DNA from: Adiantum capillus-veneris
Lineage: Eukaryota; Streptophyta; Polypodiopsida; Polypodiales; Pteridaceae
Reading direction: 5' to 3'
NCBI GenBank assembly: GCA_014529385.2
Contig: CM043948.1
Span: 21,453,951 to 21,517,950 of the forward strand
DNA: 64,000 nucleotides
Below, in pieces: positions 20,378-31,791 of the stretch (its first letter is position 1; every line of letters begins with the position of its first letter). The notes below the pieces were generated by a model. That model was not told where the DNA came from and searched no databases. It worked only from the letters and a program-made list of their open reading frames with translations. A program made the position numbers and the translations under genes.

Positions 20378-23311
20378 TCATCTCAAGAACAGTGAAGGGT
20401 AATCCTTAAGAAGGGATGTCTCATCTTCCCAAGTAGCATCTTCTACAGGGAAATCCTTCCATGAGATAAGATGTTCTTTGATGGATCTATTCCTAAGCTT
20501 TCTCTCCCGAGTTTCTAGGATAGTATCACGTTGGAGTTGTAGAACATCTTGAGCAGGTAAAATGATTTGCTCATCATCAAGGACATGGTCAGGGTTATAT
20601 ACATAAGGTTTTAACAAACTTACATGAAATACATCATGCACTTTGAGATGAGAAGGGAGTTTTAGTCTATAAGCTTGATCACTTACAACCTTGATTATTT
20701 CGTAAGGTCCACAATATCGGTAGCTAAGCTTCTTATACCTTCCGAGAGATAGATTGCTCTTTTTGGGTTTTACTCGTAAGAAAACTTTGTCATCTTCTTT
20801 GAAAATCCGATCAGATCTTTTTAAGTCGGCGTACTTCTTTTGTCGATCTTGAGCCGCTTGAATATCCCTTTGAATAGCTTTGGTTTGAGCTTCCATGTCT
20901 TCAAGAATTTTCTTTGAGGCTTCTACCCTTATAGTGGGGCTAGAAAAGTTAAGAGGTGATAAACATTCTTGACCATAAAGAGCATTAAAAGGTGTCATTC
21001 CAATACTTCTATGAGTAGAGGAATTGTATGCATATTCTACCAAGGGTAGGTATTGAATCCACTTACGAGGTTCTCTAGTGCAGTAGGCTCTGAGGATGTC
21101 TTCAATTACTTGATTAACTCTTTCAGTTTGGCCATCAATTTGAGGATGATAAGCAGTACTAAAACATAATTGGGTTTCAATAGCTTGAAACAATGATACC
21201 CAAAACTTTGAAGTAAACTTGGCATCAGGATCGCTGACAATCCTCTTGGGTAAACCATGAATTCTGAAAACCTCCTTCACAAATAGACGAGCAATATCTG
21301 AAGTTGTAAAGGTTGTCTTGACTGGGATTAAGTGAGCCACTTTAGTACGCAAGTCGACTATGACCATGATTGAATTATAGCCAGCTTGAATAGAAGGAAA
21401 CCCGGTGATAAAGTCCATGCTAATACATTCCCATTTCATTTGGGGAATATCTAAAGGATGTAATTTACCTGGCATCTTTAGTCTTTCTGCCTTAATCCTT
21501 TGACAAGACAAACACTGCTTGACATAGAGAAGGACATCACCCTTCATACCTTGCCAATAGTAACTTCTGCGAATTGCATTGATGGTTTTGGCATAACCTG
21601 GATGTCCTAAAGTTGGGCCATCATGTGATTCATATAGGATAGCATTCCTTATGGTAGAATCCTTAGGTATGCATAGTCGATTCCTATAGTAAATTTTCCC
21701 ATCTTCTAAGGAGTAATGTAGAGGTTTAGGCTGATTTGATGATACCCGCTCTTCACATAGGATACTAGCAAGCATCTGGTAATCTGCATCTCTGACAGCA
21801 GCATCCGAGACCTTTTCTAAAATAGGGTTGTTAGCCATGGAAATTGCCCGCAGAAAAGCTTTACGGCTTAGGGCATCTGCCACAACATTATCCTTACCTG
21901 GTCTAAATTTAATATCAAAATCATATTCGTGCATGAGCTCTATCCATCTCCTCTGTCTCATGTTAAGGTTAGGTTGGGTAAAAATCCACTTAAGACTCTT
22001 GTGATCTGTTACCAATTGGAATTTGCGTCCCAAAAGATAATGTCTCCATAGCTTGAGAGCATGAATAACTACTAGCAATTCTAAATCATGTGTAGCATAA
22101 TTCACTTCATGAATCCTAAGCTTCCGAGAAGTATAATCTAGAGGCCTTCCTTCTTGAGTAAGGACTCCTCCTAATGCAAGGTTACTAGCATCTGTGATCA
22201 CCTCGAATTCTTGGGTAAAATCTGGAAGTTTTAAAAGAGGTTCTGAAGCAAGATACTCCTTAAGCTGTTTGAAGCAAGATTCATGCTTTTCTTCCCAAAG
22301 TATCGTAGCTCCTTTTTTTAGCAATTCGGTTAGTGGTGCAACTTTAAGAGCATAGTCCTTTACAAAGATCCTGTACCACCCTGTGATACCTAAGAACCCT
22401 CTGACTTCGGTTTGGGAAGTGGGTTGAGGCCATTCCACAATATCTTTGACTTTGTCAGGGTCAACAGAGACTCCTTCAGGTGAAATGATAAACCCTAAGT
22501 AACAGACCTTAGGGGTAAAGAATGTACATTTTCTTTTCTTTGCATACAGCTTATTTCCGTGTAAAAGCTCTAACACTTTCCTAACATGTCCTTCATACTC
22601 TTCCTCTGATTTGGAATAAATTAAGATATCGTCAAAGAATACTAGGACAAAATCGTCCAAGAATTCTCTAGAGATATCGTGCATCAGACGATTGAAAGTT
22701 GCAGGAGCATTCGTAAGTCCGAAAGCCATCACTGTAAATTCGTAATGACCATAATGAGTGTTGAAAGCTGTTTTGGAGATATCAGCCTCCTGGATTCGAA
22801 TTTGATGATAGCCAGATCGAAGATCAATCTTTGTGAATATTTTGGCTCCATGTAGCCTGTCCAGCATCTCATCAATACGAGGAATTGGATATTTATTCTT
22901 GATGGTAACCTGATTTAAGCCCCTATAATCTATGCAAAGTTGAAGAGAGCCATCCTTTTTCTTTTGGAAGAGAACAGGTGCACCCCATGGAGATGTACTA
23001 GGTCGGATAAACCCTTGCTCAATCAATTGCTTGAGCTGCTCCTTGAGTTCTATAGCCTCTGGAAGTGACATCTTGTACCTTGCTCTTGAGACTGGTTTAC
23101 TACCTGGAAAAATTTTGATTTCATGGTCTACCTCCCTAGGTGGTGGTAGTTCAGAAAGTTCAGCGGGGAAAAATTCCGAAAATTCTTCTAGCCACATTTG
23201 TTTAGGGTTGGAAGAAGATTTTTCTAATTTGTTTAGCTTGACTACAAAAATTTGTTGACCCTTGCGTAACCCTTTCAAAAGACGATTAGCTTTGACTAAG
23301 TAAGCTTTTGG
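20378..23311 (-). CDS. chromovirus Pol: reverse transcriptase, RNase H, integrase, chromodomain
   Basis: Pol copies the element RNA into DNA and inserts it. On the 966-residue frame I see RT from about residue 55 to 330, with [28 protein letters not shown] and the active box FFDDILIYS near 215 (Phe for the usual Tyr). RNase H is near 360-480 ([12 protein letters not shown]). The integrase zinc part is near 575-620 (H-x-H then CLSCQRIK), and its D, D-35-E residues appear in [18 protein letters not shown] and [11 protein letters not shown]. The C-terminal GPYEIIK part is followed by a chromodomain ([18 protein letters not shown]), which guides insertion to marked chromatin. It reads in the same frame as Gag; a single TGA at 23312 separates them. 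There is no other break, so it may be near-functional. Confidence 0.92.
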   Translation of the reverse strand, partial: PKAYLVKANRLLKGLRKGQQIFVVKLNKLEKSSSNPKQMWLEEFSEFFPAELSELPPPREVDHEIKIFPGSKPVSRARYKMSLPEAIELKEQLKQLIEQGFIRPSTSPWGAPVLFQKKKDGSLQLCIDYRGLNQVTIKNKYPIPRIDEMLDRLHGAKIFTKIDLRSGYHQIRIQEADISKTAFNTHYGHYEFTVMAFGLTNAPATFNRLMHDISREFLDDFVLVFFDDILIYSKSEEEYEGHVRKVLELLHGNKLYAKKRKCTFFTPKVCYLGFIISPEGVSVDPDKVKDIVEWPQPTSQTEVRGFLGITGWYRIFVKDYALKVAPLTELLKKGATILWEEKHESCFKQLKEYLASEPLLKLPDFTQEFEVITDASNLALGGVLTQEGRPLDYTSRKLRIHEVNYATHDLELLVVIHALKLWRHYLLGRKFQLVTDHKSLKWIFTQPNLNMRQRRWIELMHEYDFDIKFRPGKDNVVADALSRKAFLRAISMANNPILEKVSDAAVRDADYQMLASILCEERVSSNQPKPLHYSLEDGKIYYRNRLCIPKDSTIRNAILYESHDGPTLGHPGYAKTINAIRRSYYWQGMKGDVLLYVKQCLSCQRIKAERLKMPGKLHPLDIPQMKWECISMDFITGFPSIQAGYNSIMVIVDLRTKVAHLIPVKTTFTTSDIARLFVKEVFRIHGLPKRIVSDPDAKFTSKFWVSLFQAIETQLCFSTAYHPQIDGQTERVNQVIEDILRAYCTREPRKWIQYLPLVEYAYNSSTHRSIGMTPFNALYGQECLSPLNFSSPTIRVEASKKILEDMEAQTKAIQRDIQAAQDRQKKYADLKRSDRIFKEDDKVFLRVKPKKSNLSLGRYKKLSYRYCGPYEIIKVVSDQAYRLKLPSHLKVHDVFHVSLLKPYVYNPDHVLDDEQIILPAQDVLQLQRDTILETRERKLRNRSIKEHLISWKDFPVEDATWEDETSLLKDYPSLFLR

Positions 23312-23314
23312 TCA

Positions 23315-24660
23315 TCCATTCTGGCCTTGAATAGTGACTTCTTGACCTTGGTTATCCACAAAAGTAACACTTCCTTGGGCACAATGGATATTGGCATTAT
23401 GACTGGCTAACCAATCCATTCCAAGAATTCCGTCATAGATTCCTATGGGTAAGGTTCGAAAAGTAGAAGAAGTAGAGTATTCTCCCAACTTGAAATCTAT
23501 TTTTCCCACAGTGTATTGAGATAACACCTCCTTTCCATTGGTTAATTCAACTCTCATATTTCTTGCAGGGTGTTGATTAAGTCCTAACCTCCTTAAACAT
23601 TTAGGTGACAAGAAAGAATGAGTACTACCACAATCAATAAGAAGCTCAAAATTTTCACCTTGGTGATTTGCAAGTGTTTGAATGACATCATATTGTTGTC
23701 TTGCTCTTGGGTTATCAATTGTAGCATGTAGAGTTGCTCTTTCTTCTTGTTCTTCTCCCAATGTTGGTTCTCCTATGATAGCATTGACTCTGGCAGCCAT
23801 TCCGTGCCCTCGACCTCGTCCTCCATTTCTTCCTCCACGATTTATTATTTGGCCTCGTCCTCTAGCTCGATTAGGTGTATTTGTTGCGGAGACTCGCCTA
23901 GGACATACATTCCTGAAATGTCCTAGCTCGTTGCATTCATAGCATCTAAGATCTGCATTTTGAGCTCCGTTTGCTGAAGCTGCAACTATTGGATGAGTTT
24001 GGTGAACTGGGTGAACTTGCCTTTGGTTCCACATCATAGGCCGTCCTCTCCTTCCAACATTCCTTATATTTCCATTTCGGACCCTTTGAGAGTTTGACAT
24101 CTCTTTAGCTAAGGGTTTAGCTCTTAAAAGAGCATCTTGCAAATTTACAGGCCTCATGGGTTCTAGACGAGTATTTAAAGGAGCATTTAGCCTTTGGCAG
24201 AAACGGGCTACTTGTTGATCTGCGGTCATTGGTAGAGCATAGCACCTAAGAGTTACAAATTTGGAGTAGTATTCTTCCACTCTAAGATGAAACTGACGTA
24301 AGTTGAAGAATTCATTCATCTTAAGGGATTCGTGTGCAGGTGGAAGATAACCTCCTTTGACAGCATACTTAATGTCTTCCCAAGTTTGAGTGTTTTGAGC
24401 TACTTGATTATCTTTGCAGTGTTGTTTCCACCAAAGCTTGGCATCCCCCGTGAGACGAAACATAGCCAACATTGCTTGGTTGTCGGGAGTAGTACCAACA
24501 GCAGCAAAATAATCCTCCATCTCTTCGAGCCACACTTCTGCATCGCACTCAACTAGGGCTCCTTACCCTTTGAAAGAGGGAAGTTTAGCTTTCTTGAGAA
24601 GTAGCTTTTTCTCTTGAAGAGATGTGTACACCGCACTCTGTGCAATATAGATTAAGTGAA
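23315..24660 (-). pseudogene. chromovirus Gag and retropepsin
   Basis: The frame holds a capsid-like segment (WLEEMEDYFAAVGTTPDNQA, RLTGDAKLWWKQH), one CCHC zinc knuckle (CYECNELGHFRNVC) and a Gly/Arg-rich stretch. Retropepsin follows, with LLIDCGSTHSFLS and IYDGILGMDWLASHN (D-C-G-S for the usual D-T/S-G). In the same frame an upstream part (LQEKKLLLKKAKLPSFKG) continues past a TAA at 24563-24565. No good ATG exists close upstream, and the frame opens after a TTGCACAG that could be a 3' splice site near 24640. A TGA at 23312-23314 separates it from Pol in the same frame. Both stops are single-base changes, so the gene is broken but otherwise well preserved. Confidence 0.85.
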
Positions 24661-24839
24661 ACTTTATTGGATACTCTAACTTTAATCCACTTTAAGGCAA
24701 GACTTGATCAGACAATAATAAAAACGAAAGATAATATTAATCCAAACTTTATTTATATACACATTATTTGCTACCAAGGTTGGTAGTCTTTAGGTACAAG
24801 GATTGTAATGTCTCTATATTTTGAGTTTAGTGACTACAA

Positions 24840-25385
24840 AAGGATATGCTAAAGGATCAAAATACTAAGTTTCTTTTGACCCTTGAAAGCTACGAGATAC
24901 ACATATGGGTCGAATCCTACCACCATGGATAACTTTTGTAACTTGGTTATAGACCCATTGAGTCTGAGATATCTTTTCTCCTCCCAAGGTAATGGTAGCA
25001 TCCAGATTCTTAGTACCAAGGAAAAGATAAACTTCGATGACTTTTAACTCCTTTGCCCATCAAAGTTTCTTGAGTTTGGTATCCATGCACCATATCTTGT
25101 AAGCATTGATGGTATAGATTCCTTCAGATGGACTCCAATTGATGCCCCATCCTCTATGCACCCTTGCAATAGGTGGTGCAAACACCCTATCCAAAATCAT
25201 CATCACCCTTTTTCGAAACTGATAATTTGGTGATTGGCATGCATTTGCAAACATGATGGTGAACACCTGGAATTTCTGGAAGGCTGAATGAACATTTTCC
25301 TGTACCAGGAAAGTTCAGTCTTCAATACCATATAAAAACTCAAAACAATTTTTCTAGGTTTTTCTATTATTTCAAACATTCGCAT
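24840..25385 (-). pseudogene. extra coding-like frame in the chromovirus leader
   Basis: Between the PBS and gag a minus-strand frame reads through about 130 codons with one TGA: FRKRVMMILDRVFAPPIARV, GWGINWSPSEGIYTINAYK and, after the stop, WAKELKVIEVYLFLGTKNL and VTKVIHGGRIRPICVSR. An overlapping frame covers the first part. The composition looks protein-like, but I do not recognise it. It could be a captured host fragment, a lost N-terminal Gag extension or chance. Leaders of this kind are normally untranslated. Confidence 0.35.
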
Positions 25386-25430
25386 CCTTCAATATCCAAA
25401 CATCAATCTAAAAATCTCCCCAAGCTTTAA

Positions 25431-25447
25431 CCTAAGCTCTGATACCA
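25431..25447 (-). other. primer binding site for initiator tRNA-Met
   Basis: On the minus strand TGGTATCAGAGCTTAGG follows the 5' LTR end after one base. This is the usual plant initiator tRNA-Met PBS. Confidence 0.9.
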
Positions 25448-26454
25448 GTGTGAGGTCCCTGCCCCTTGTCGAAAGGAGCGGAGTACCTTTGATAGGTCTC
25501 CAATCCTCAGAAGGAAAAACCAACGGACATTGCCTTAGCTACTATGTAGCCACGGGCATCAACCGTTAGTGAAGAATTGGTCCTATCTCGCTATGGCGGA
25601 GCATGACCACCATAACCCTATCTAAAAACTATCTATAATCAATTATACCTAAAAGTATAAATCTTAGAGTGACCAACCTGTGCGCTTTTTTCCCCGTGTT
25701 TCAGAAGCACAGCCGCCAAGGTTTGTCTCTTTTAAGATTTATGACTTTAAAAAAACAAATAAAAAAATATAGCATTGGAAAGTTACCTGACTCATCAGGT
25801 CCACCCGTCCATAGAATGATACCGTCGGGGTATCATTCTCCCACTTTCCACCCTGCACTCACCCTTCTTCTGTTATCTAATTACTACCACACTGTTTAAA
25901 CATACATGTTCCTTTACTTTATTTATGATACTGGTTCGTTAAAACAGCCCTTCAAACAATATTACAAACAATAGTCAAACAAGAAGTTGTCCAATTTTAA
26001 ACCAACAACCCTTGGATTAGGTTCACTCAAGAATCTCTATTGGTGCTATTATGTCCGATCGGTAAAAACCCTTGTCCTCATGAGCGTCCCAGACCGCTCG
26101 ACAAGTACTCATTGTGCTAATCTGGATGTACTCCCGTCACAGCAACAACGGTGCCAATCTGGGCGTCATCCTCACGCCACGGCAAAACAAAACTGGAGTA
26201 TCCAACTAGGCTAATCTAGGTGTACTCCCACAACAGCATCAGCGGTGCCATCCTAGGCGTCATCTCACGCCTCGGCAACTGCCACATAATACCAGCGCTA
26301 ATAAGTAGAAAGACTTGCGAGAAACCATACTGAAGGTTTTGGACAAACATTCTTTCCTATAGCAACCAGTTTAACCAAACATTCTTTCCTACTTGTCAAA
26401 CATATGCCGAATTTCTTGGGGTTAAGCCCCGTGGTTTCGGTCCGTGTTTTCTTT

Positions 26455-26649
26455 TCATAAGGTAAATATTATATTTCTATGGTCTCGCATATGCAATGAT
26501 ACATAACTTGAAACTGCAATACTAACATGTACCATAGCTTCGATTGGTCCGATTGGTGGAGACATAACATGTTCCGCAGGAGTTCCACCGTTACTTGTAC
26601 CAGCTTCATGATCATTAACGCCTTGGGTTCGAGCACGCTTTGGAGCCAT
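26455..26649 (-). CDS. short frame in the 5' LTR, possible first gag exon
   Basis: A 64-codon frame starting MAPKRARTQGVNDHEAG, the sort of basic start seen in chromovirus Gag. It lies in coding orientation inside the 5' LTR. After PPIGPIEAM comes GTACATG, a plausible 5' splice site near 26532. Splicing to the acceptor near 24640 would join it in phase 0 to the Gag frame, which lacks its own ATG. The 3' LTR copy has lost the ATG (GGTAT for GCCAT on the plus strand). This is an inference without transcript evidence. Confidence 0.35.
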   Translation of the reverse strand: MAPKRARTQGVNDHEAGTSNGGTPAEHVMSPPIGPIEAMVHVSIAVSSYVSLHMRDHRNIIFTL

Positions 26650-27049
26650 TTTTTTGTACTACACTTATGTTATATACTTAGAACTTTAAATTGGTCAATT
26701 TCCCTAGTAATCTCTTGTTTCCAAAGAGAGTCTATAATTTGAACGCTCGCCAACTCGGATTCACACTTAGTGTTGTTTTTCTATATCTAATTTCTATACA
26801 TCAAATATTTGAAAAAATTAAGTGTGTAAACTACGAGTGAAAGTTTAGGAATGCATTACTTTTATGCATGACATTTCTAATCCCGTTCTAACTTCCATTT
26901 CTATACTTCAACTAAATAAATTTGTAGTATTATTCAAAATTCTACTTAATCTAATTGACAATAAAATTGTTGAATGAGAATTTCATCATGTATAATAAGA
27001 ATATGATAACTTCTCTCATGTATTAACTTTCAATTAAATATGCATAAGC

Positions 27050-27790
27050 TAATAGTGAAGATGCACTAACTAGAGAGAGTAGGTATACTTAGAGAGATTA
27101 GAGTAAGAGAAAACATACACACACATCTTTTCTAAAGTTAATTGAATCTTACTATCCATTAGAAAGATTAGAGTAAAAGAGAACACACACATCCTTTTCG
27201 AAAGCTAATTGAATCTCACCAATCTATTAGAGAGATTAGAGTAAAAGATAGCACACACACACACACATATCCTTCTTAAAGCTAATTGAATCTTACTAAT
27301 CTATTAGAAGATTAGAGTAAAAGAGAATACACACACATCCTTTTCTAAAGCTAATTGAATCTTATTAATCTATTAGAGAGATTAGGTTAAGAGATAGCAC
27401 ACACACACATAGCTAATTGAATCTTACTAATCTATTAGAGAGATTAGAGTAAGAGATAGCACACACACACACACATATCCTTCTTAAAGCTAATTGAATC
27501 CTACTAATCCATTAGAGATTAGAGTAATAGATAGCACACACACATATAGCTATATGAATCTTACTAATCTATTAGAGAGATTAGAGTAAGAGATAGCACA
27601 CACACACACACATATCCTTTTTAAAGCTAATTGAATCTTACTAATCCATTAGAGATTAGAGTAATAGATAGCACACACACACACATAGCTAATTGAATCT
27701 TACTAATCTATTAGAGAGATTAGAGTAAGAGATAGCACACATACACACATATCCTTCTTAAAACTAATTGAATGCTCAATTAATACACAC
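27050..27790. repeat. minisatellite inside the right LTR
   Basis: Same units as at 18960-19560, with about one more copy. Runs of (AC)n sit in most units. Confidence 0.85.
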
Positions 27791-28536
27791 CTTATTAGTC
27801 CACTAGAGTTTTTGCTCTCTTAGTGGTTTGTGGACGCCTTCTCTGTAAGAGAAGTGGCAGCACTTCGTGAGCGTTATAGAAGCAATCTCTATGACTAAAG
27901 TGTGAGCATGGATGCTCTATTTATAGCAGAAAAGAAAACGTCCAACTTTTTGTTTCCAAAAAAATTTTAAAATTAAAATTATATATATATATATATATAT
28001 ATATTTCCCAAAAATCATACCTGCGTTTTTGGTACCCTTGTGGTACCCATCAGCTTGACCACTTTGTCATTATCATCAAAAGATAAGGCCACACAGGCCC
28101 CCCCTCATTAAGATTAATCAAGACTAGCCTCTCCTTTCATGTGACAGTGTGTCCCACTTTGTCCCCTCCTATGTGAGTCCAGGTGAGTCCATGTACCTTC
28201 ATTTGTCATCCCTGTGTATTCTTTTGTCTTTATAATTATTTTACTTATTTTCTTAATGATAATTTACTTTACATTTTTAAGTTAAACTTTACAGTCTTAT
28301 ATTAACTTTACAGTAGTAAAAGAAAATTCTACAATCAGTAACTAAGTCTTGCAATAAGTTAATTAGTGATTCATATAGCTAATCATGTCAGAATTTTGTA
28401 GCATAAATTTTAAATTCTAGGTTTTCTCAGCCTACGATTCATAATTTGAACTCGAATATCTTAAATAATAAGTGATGGTTAAAAAATTCAAATGCGGTAT
28501 AGAACTTGTGTGAAATTTGAAAGTAGAGACCTTACA

Positions 28537-29840
28537 GGGTGGCCCAAATGAGTAATTTTATTTTTTACCTGCATAAAAAAATAAAACATCAATTGTTTTT
28601 TGGAAGAGTATAAAAAATACCAAAGAACTGAAATTTAATTTACTTTACCTTGACGATTAAAAATGTAGAAGATCAACTATTTAAAAAAGTTACAATAAAA
28701 AGTAAATATTTGTATATACATTGTGCCACATTATGACTTTACAAAAGTTTTGACAAAACATTTTTCTATCTAATCCTCCTCTATCGCGTCGTCATCCAGA
28801 GGCACGTATGTTGGATCACTTGACTCTACATAAACCCAAACCAAATTAAACAATTATCAACAACTTAAAAATATTGTTACAAAATTAGTTGTTTAAACTT
28901 ACCGCTTGTACTCGTCCAACCGCCGCGCCGAATTGCTCGCGAGAGATGTGGTTGTTTTCGAACAACCATCACCAAGTATCAAATTCTGTATATCGGTCTC
29001 GATACTTGACCATCTCTCTGGTTGGTCGAGAGAGAGTGATATTTTTCTAAGTTAGCAATAACAATACCAAATCATCACCTACAATCTTTATAATCACTGA
29101 TCGCCGTTATAATTCAATGAATCTTACATATTTATTCTTCCAACCTCCCTTGCCTCCGAAGCCATAGTGCGTGGGAGTTTATCTTGCACGAGCCTCGCGT
29201 TGTTGTCTGTATGATGAGCCCGTCACACAGCTTGATTGCTCTTCTCTTGAATTGCCCACTCCCACTCTGCGTCTGCCATGTTGCCACCGTGGTAACTCCT
29301 GTTTGGATCTCTCACTTGGTTGGCTATTGTATGCCGCACATTGGACTATTTTCTTTTTAGAAATGTCTTTATTTTTGCCCTCCAACCATTGTTGTGAAAA
29401 ACATTGATCGGGGACGTTTGAAAATCTACCTAACAGAGTGTCCTCAATGTACAGTGCATGATCGGGCAGTTGGTCTCTAAACTTCATAAAACAATTCTTA
29501 TACATTGAATGTATAAGAATTTGTAGATGGCATCAAATGCTCTGCCCTGTGCTGTGACGAAATCCACCTCCGCCATATTTAACCCTGTAGTAGCACCGAT
29601 GCGTGTCTGGCACGGGTGCATCAATATCCTCGTGCTCTGCGTCAGAGATGGTACGCTCCGAAAGTGGGGACTCCATTCCCCCTCCACTATCAAAACATGC
29701 GAAACTAAAACATGCACCTAGATTCAATGTCTAAGTGATCAATTGATCATAACATTATATTTATCTCCCAGAGGATATATATATTAGCACACAAACACGT
29801 AGATATATATATATACTAGTAGACCTAAGTAGAGGCTAGT
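28537..29840 (-). other. non-coding stretch with weak minus-strand coding remnants
   Basis: Starts with the right arm of the split hairpin. On the minus strand short fragments look protein-like (NVFHNNGWRAKIKTFLKRK; HGGNMADAEWEWAIQEKSN; ERWSSIETDIQNLILGDG) but are broken by many stops and frame changes. I do not recognise them. They could be remains of another transposon. Nothing else is supported here. Confidence 0.3.
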
Positions 29841-29869
29841 AGTGCCAAAGGTCAATTGCACCTCTTTAG

Positions 29870-29889
29870 ATATTTCTCTCCCTCTTTCC

Positions 29890-29923
<34 letters not shown>

Positions 29924-30066
29924 TTCCTCTCTCCTCTTTCTCTCCCTCTTTCCCTCTCTCCCTCTATCTCTCTCTTTCTCTCCCTCTTTCTCTCTCTTTA
30001 TTCCTCTCTTTCCCTCTCTCTATTTACTCTCTCTCCCTCTTTCTCTGTCTCTTTCTATCTCCCTCA
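29870..30066. repeat. imperfect (CT)n tract
   Basis: About 200 bp of CTCTCCCTCTTTC-type pyrimidine repeats. Frames through it are artefacts. Confidence 0.95.
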
Positions 30067-30397
30067 CTCTATGATGCTCATGGAGGATATTCATGGGAAA
30101 ACAAATTGCTATGCAAGTTATAGGTGCTGAACAATATGTTCATTGGTGGCTGCTGCTGGTGGCGAGGTTCCTTGGAAGCTGCGTGGCTCGAACAATAGTA
30201 ATTGTAGAAGGCATGCTCTGTGTTTGACTGTGAACTGCAAAAGTTTAGATGTTGGCGATGGTGTCGATTGTTGGCATTTTTTGGGTTGCCATCGAAGTTC
30301 CCTAGGGGTGGATCCAGTAGAAGAGACATCGTGAAGGCGATGTTGTTTTGGTTGCCATAGCCTTTTGAGTGAGGTTGGATGGGCAATTCGTGATGGT

Positions 30398-31450
30398 TTA
30401 TTTTTTGGTAGGCAACGTAGGTTTACGTGTATTGATTTGGCTTTTAGGTATCCACAATTCCCTGGGCTTGGTTTGCATGATTGATTTCTTAACCCATATT
30501 TGTGTAACCATGGGGGTGGATGATCGCTGAGCTATCACCGATGGCGAAGGTAGAGGTTCCCATTCATAGTCTGTTTGTACGAATGGCGTGGTTAAAGATT
30601 GGCCATCATGTTCAATGCGTAAATTGTGATCCTGCCAGTTTGGTGTTTCCTGATAAGTGCGCATCCACGGCACTCCTAGAATAACTGCTTCGTTCACCTG
30701 ATGATCTTCGAGCACATGAAATTGATGGGGATAAACTGTTCCATCAACATTGATTGGCAAATTTATGTGGCCTAGACTGTCCATAGTACCTCTTTTGGCG
30801 ACCTTGAACCCCATAGTGTTTGGCATTAGAGGTTGCTGTGTGATTTTTATGAAAGTGGACTAGTTAACCACATTAGCTCTAGCCCTTGTATCCACTAACG
30901 CTCTTTCGGTGGTGCCGTTCGCAAGTTGTAACTGAATACGTAGATCCATTCCTCCTAACCATGTAGTCACCGTTTGTATGGATGTTATCAGAGCATGCTG
31001 ATTAGCCACTGCCTATTGTTCTTTCCTCTGGTCGTTTGATTGTTCCCTGTGTTTCAATATTCTGAGTTTGGCCTCCTGCTGTGCTTGTTTCCAAATGTCC
31101 TGTGCTTGACATCTGCGTTGAGCTGCTGCATGGAGTGTTGCGAGTTCGTCTAGTGTCAACGAAAGAAGATATTTCTTTAACCTGTAACCACTCGTCTAAT
31201 TAGGCATCTCCTCTCCTTCCAATGTTGCAAGTTTAACGGCGCCACTTTGCGATATATCATGGATCACAAAAGGCCCCATTCCTTGCTTTTTGAGTTTTTT
31301 GGAGTGCTGTTTCAGGGTATACATGAGAACGTAATCCCCTTTCTGGAACTCCTTACCAATCACGTGTTGATCATAAAAAGCTTTCATTTGCTTTTTCTGA
31401 GCATATATGCCAGCTATCGCTTTGAATCTAGTTTCATCTAGAGTCGAGAC
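30398..31450 (-). pseudogene. retroelement Pol fragment: integrase C-terminus followed in frame by a retropepsin-like domain
   Basis: One minus-strand frame of about 350 codons with three TAG stops. It begins with an integrase C-terminal region (FYDQHVIGKEFQKGDYVLMY, QGMGPFVIHDISQSGAVKLA, then GYRLKKYL), continues into a Gln/Glu/Lys-rich helix (AAAQRRCQAQDIWKQAQQEA) and then a retropepsin-like domain: ALVDTRARANVV (D-T-R-A for D-T/S-G-A, so inactive) and NEAVILGVPWMRTYQ. A Pro-rich tail ends at 30398. Protease normally precedes RT in gypsy elements, so this order is odd. The upstream RT part is missing because a copia element abuts at 31455. A fusion of two elements is the sober alternative, but the unbroken frame argues for one protein. 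Confidence 0.6.
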
Positions 31451-31454
31451 GTCC

Positions 31455-31716
31455 TGTTGGAATTAGGTTTGCAGAGAAACACACACATCTTGGAGGAGAC
31501 GAAGGAAGCTGAAGTCACACAATAGAGAGTGTGTTACTTAGTGTGCAATGGAAAGATAGATAGCCCTAGAGTGATAGGCGTATATACAATGCACGGGGGG
31601 GAAAACCTCCTAAAGAGGGAAAAAATACCCCAGTGGTCCTAGTGTGTTCACACACATCACTACCCCGATGGTAGTGATGTGTTCACACACATCACTACCA
31701 CATGTATATGGTAACA
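31455..31716 (-). repeat. 3' LTR of a Ty1/copia element (262 bp)
   Basis: Runs from TGTTGGAATTAGG to ATGGTAACA on the plus strand. On the minus strand the polypurine tract CAGGGGGGATT precedes it. A 25-bp stretch with TGTGTTCACACACATCACTACC occurs twice inside (about 31645 and 31678). The bases left of it are CGTCC; no partner TSD is available because the other end is lost. Confidence 0.7.
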
Positions 31717-31791
31717 AATCCCCCCTGGAGTGATGCGGTGAACGAAAGCTGGCACATGAGTAAAGGGAAGTGCCATGCCCTGAGGACATGA

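Larger units (their letters stand above)
17355..28536 (-). mobile_element. full-length Ty3/gypsy chromovirus with 3-kb LTRs
   Basis: An 11.2-kb LTR retrotransposon on the minus strand. The target duplication GGGTG is perfect (17350-17354 and 28537-28541), the ends are TG...CA, both LTRs are present, and the PBS and PPT are in the right places. Gag and pol share one frame ending in a chromodomain, which defines chromoviruses. Only two nonsense codons were found between gag and the end of pol (24563-24565 TAA and 23312-23314 TGA). This is the best preserved element in the window. Confidence 0.92.
25449..28536 (-). repeat. 5' LTR of the chromovirus (3088 bp)
   Basis: The partner of 17355-20348. 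It is the 5' copy because the coding strand is minus and the PBS abuts its left edge. It holds more minisatellite units (about 27050-27790) than the left LTR. Confidence 0.9.

Noticed and set aside
29842-30123. Leu/Ser-rich membrane-like protein
   Set aside because: Translation of a (CT)n tract.
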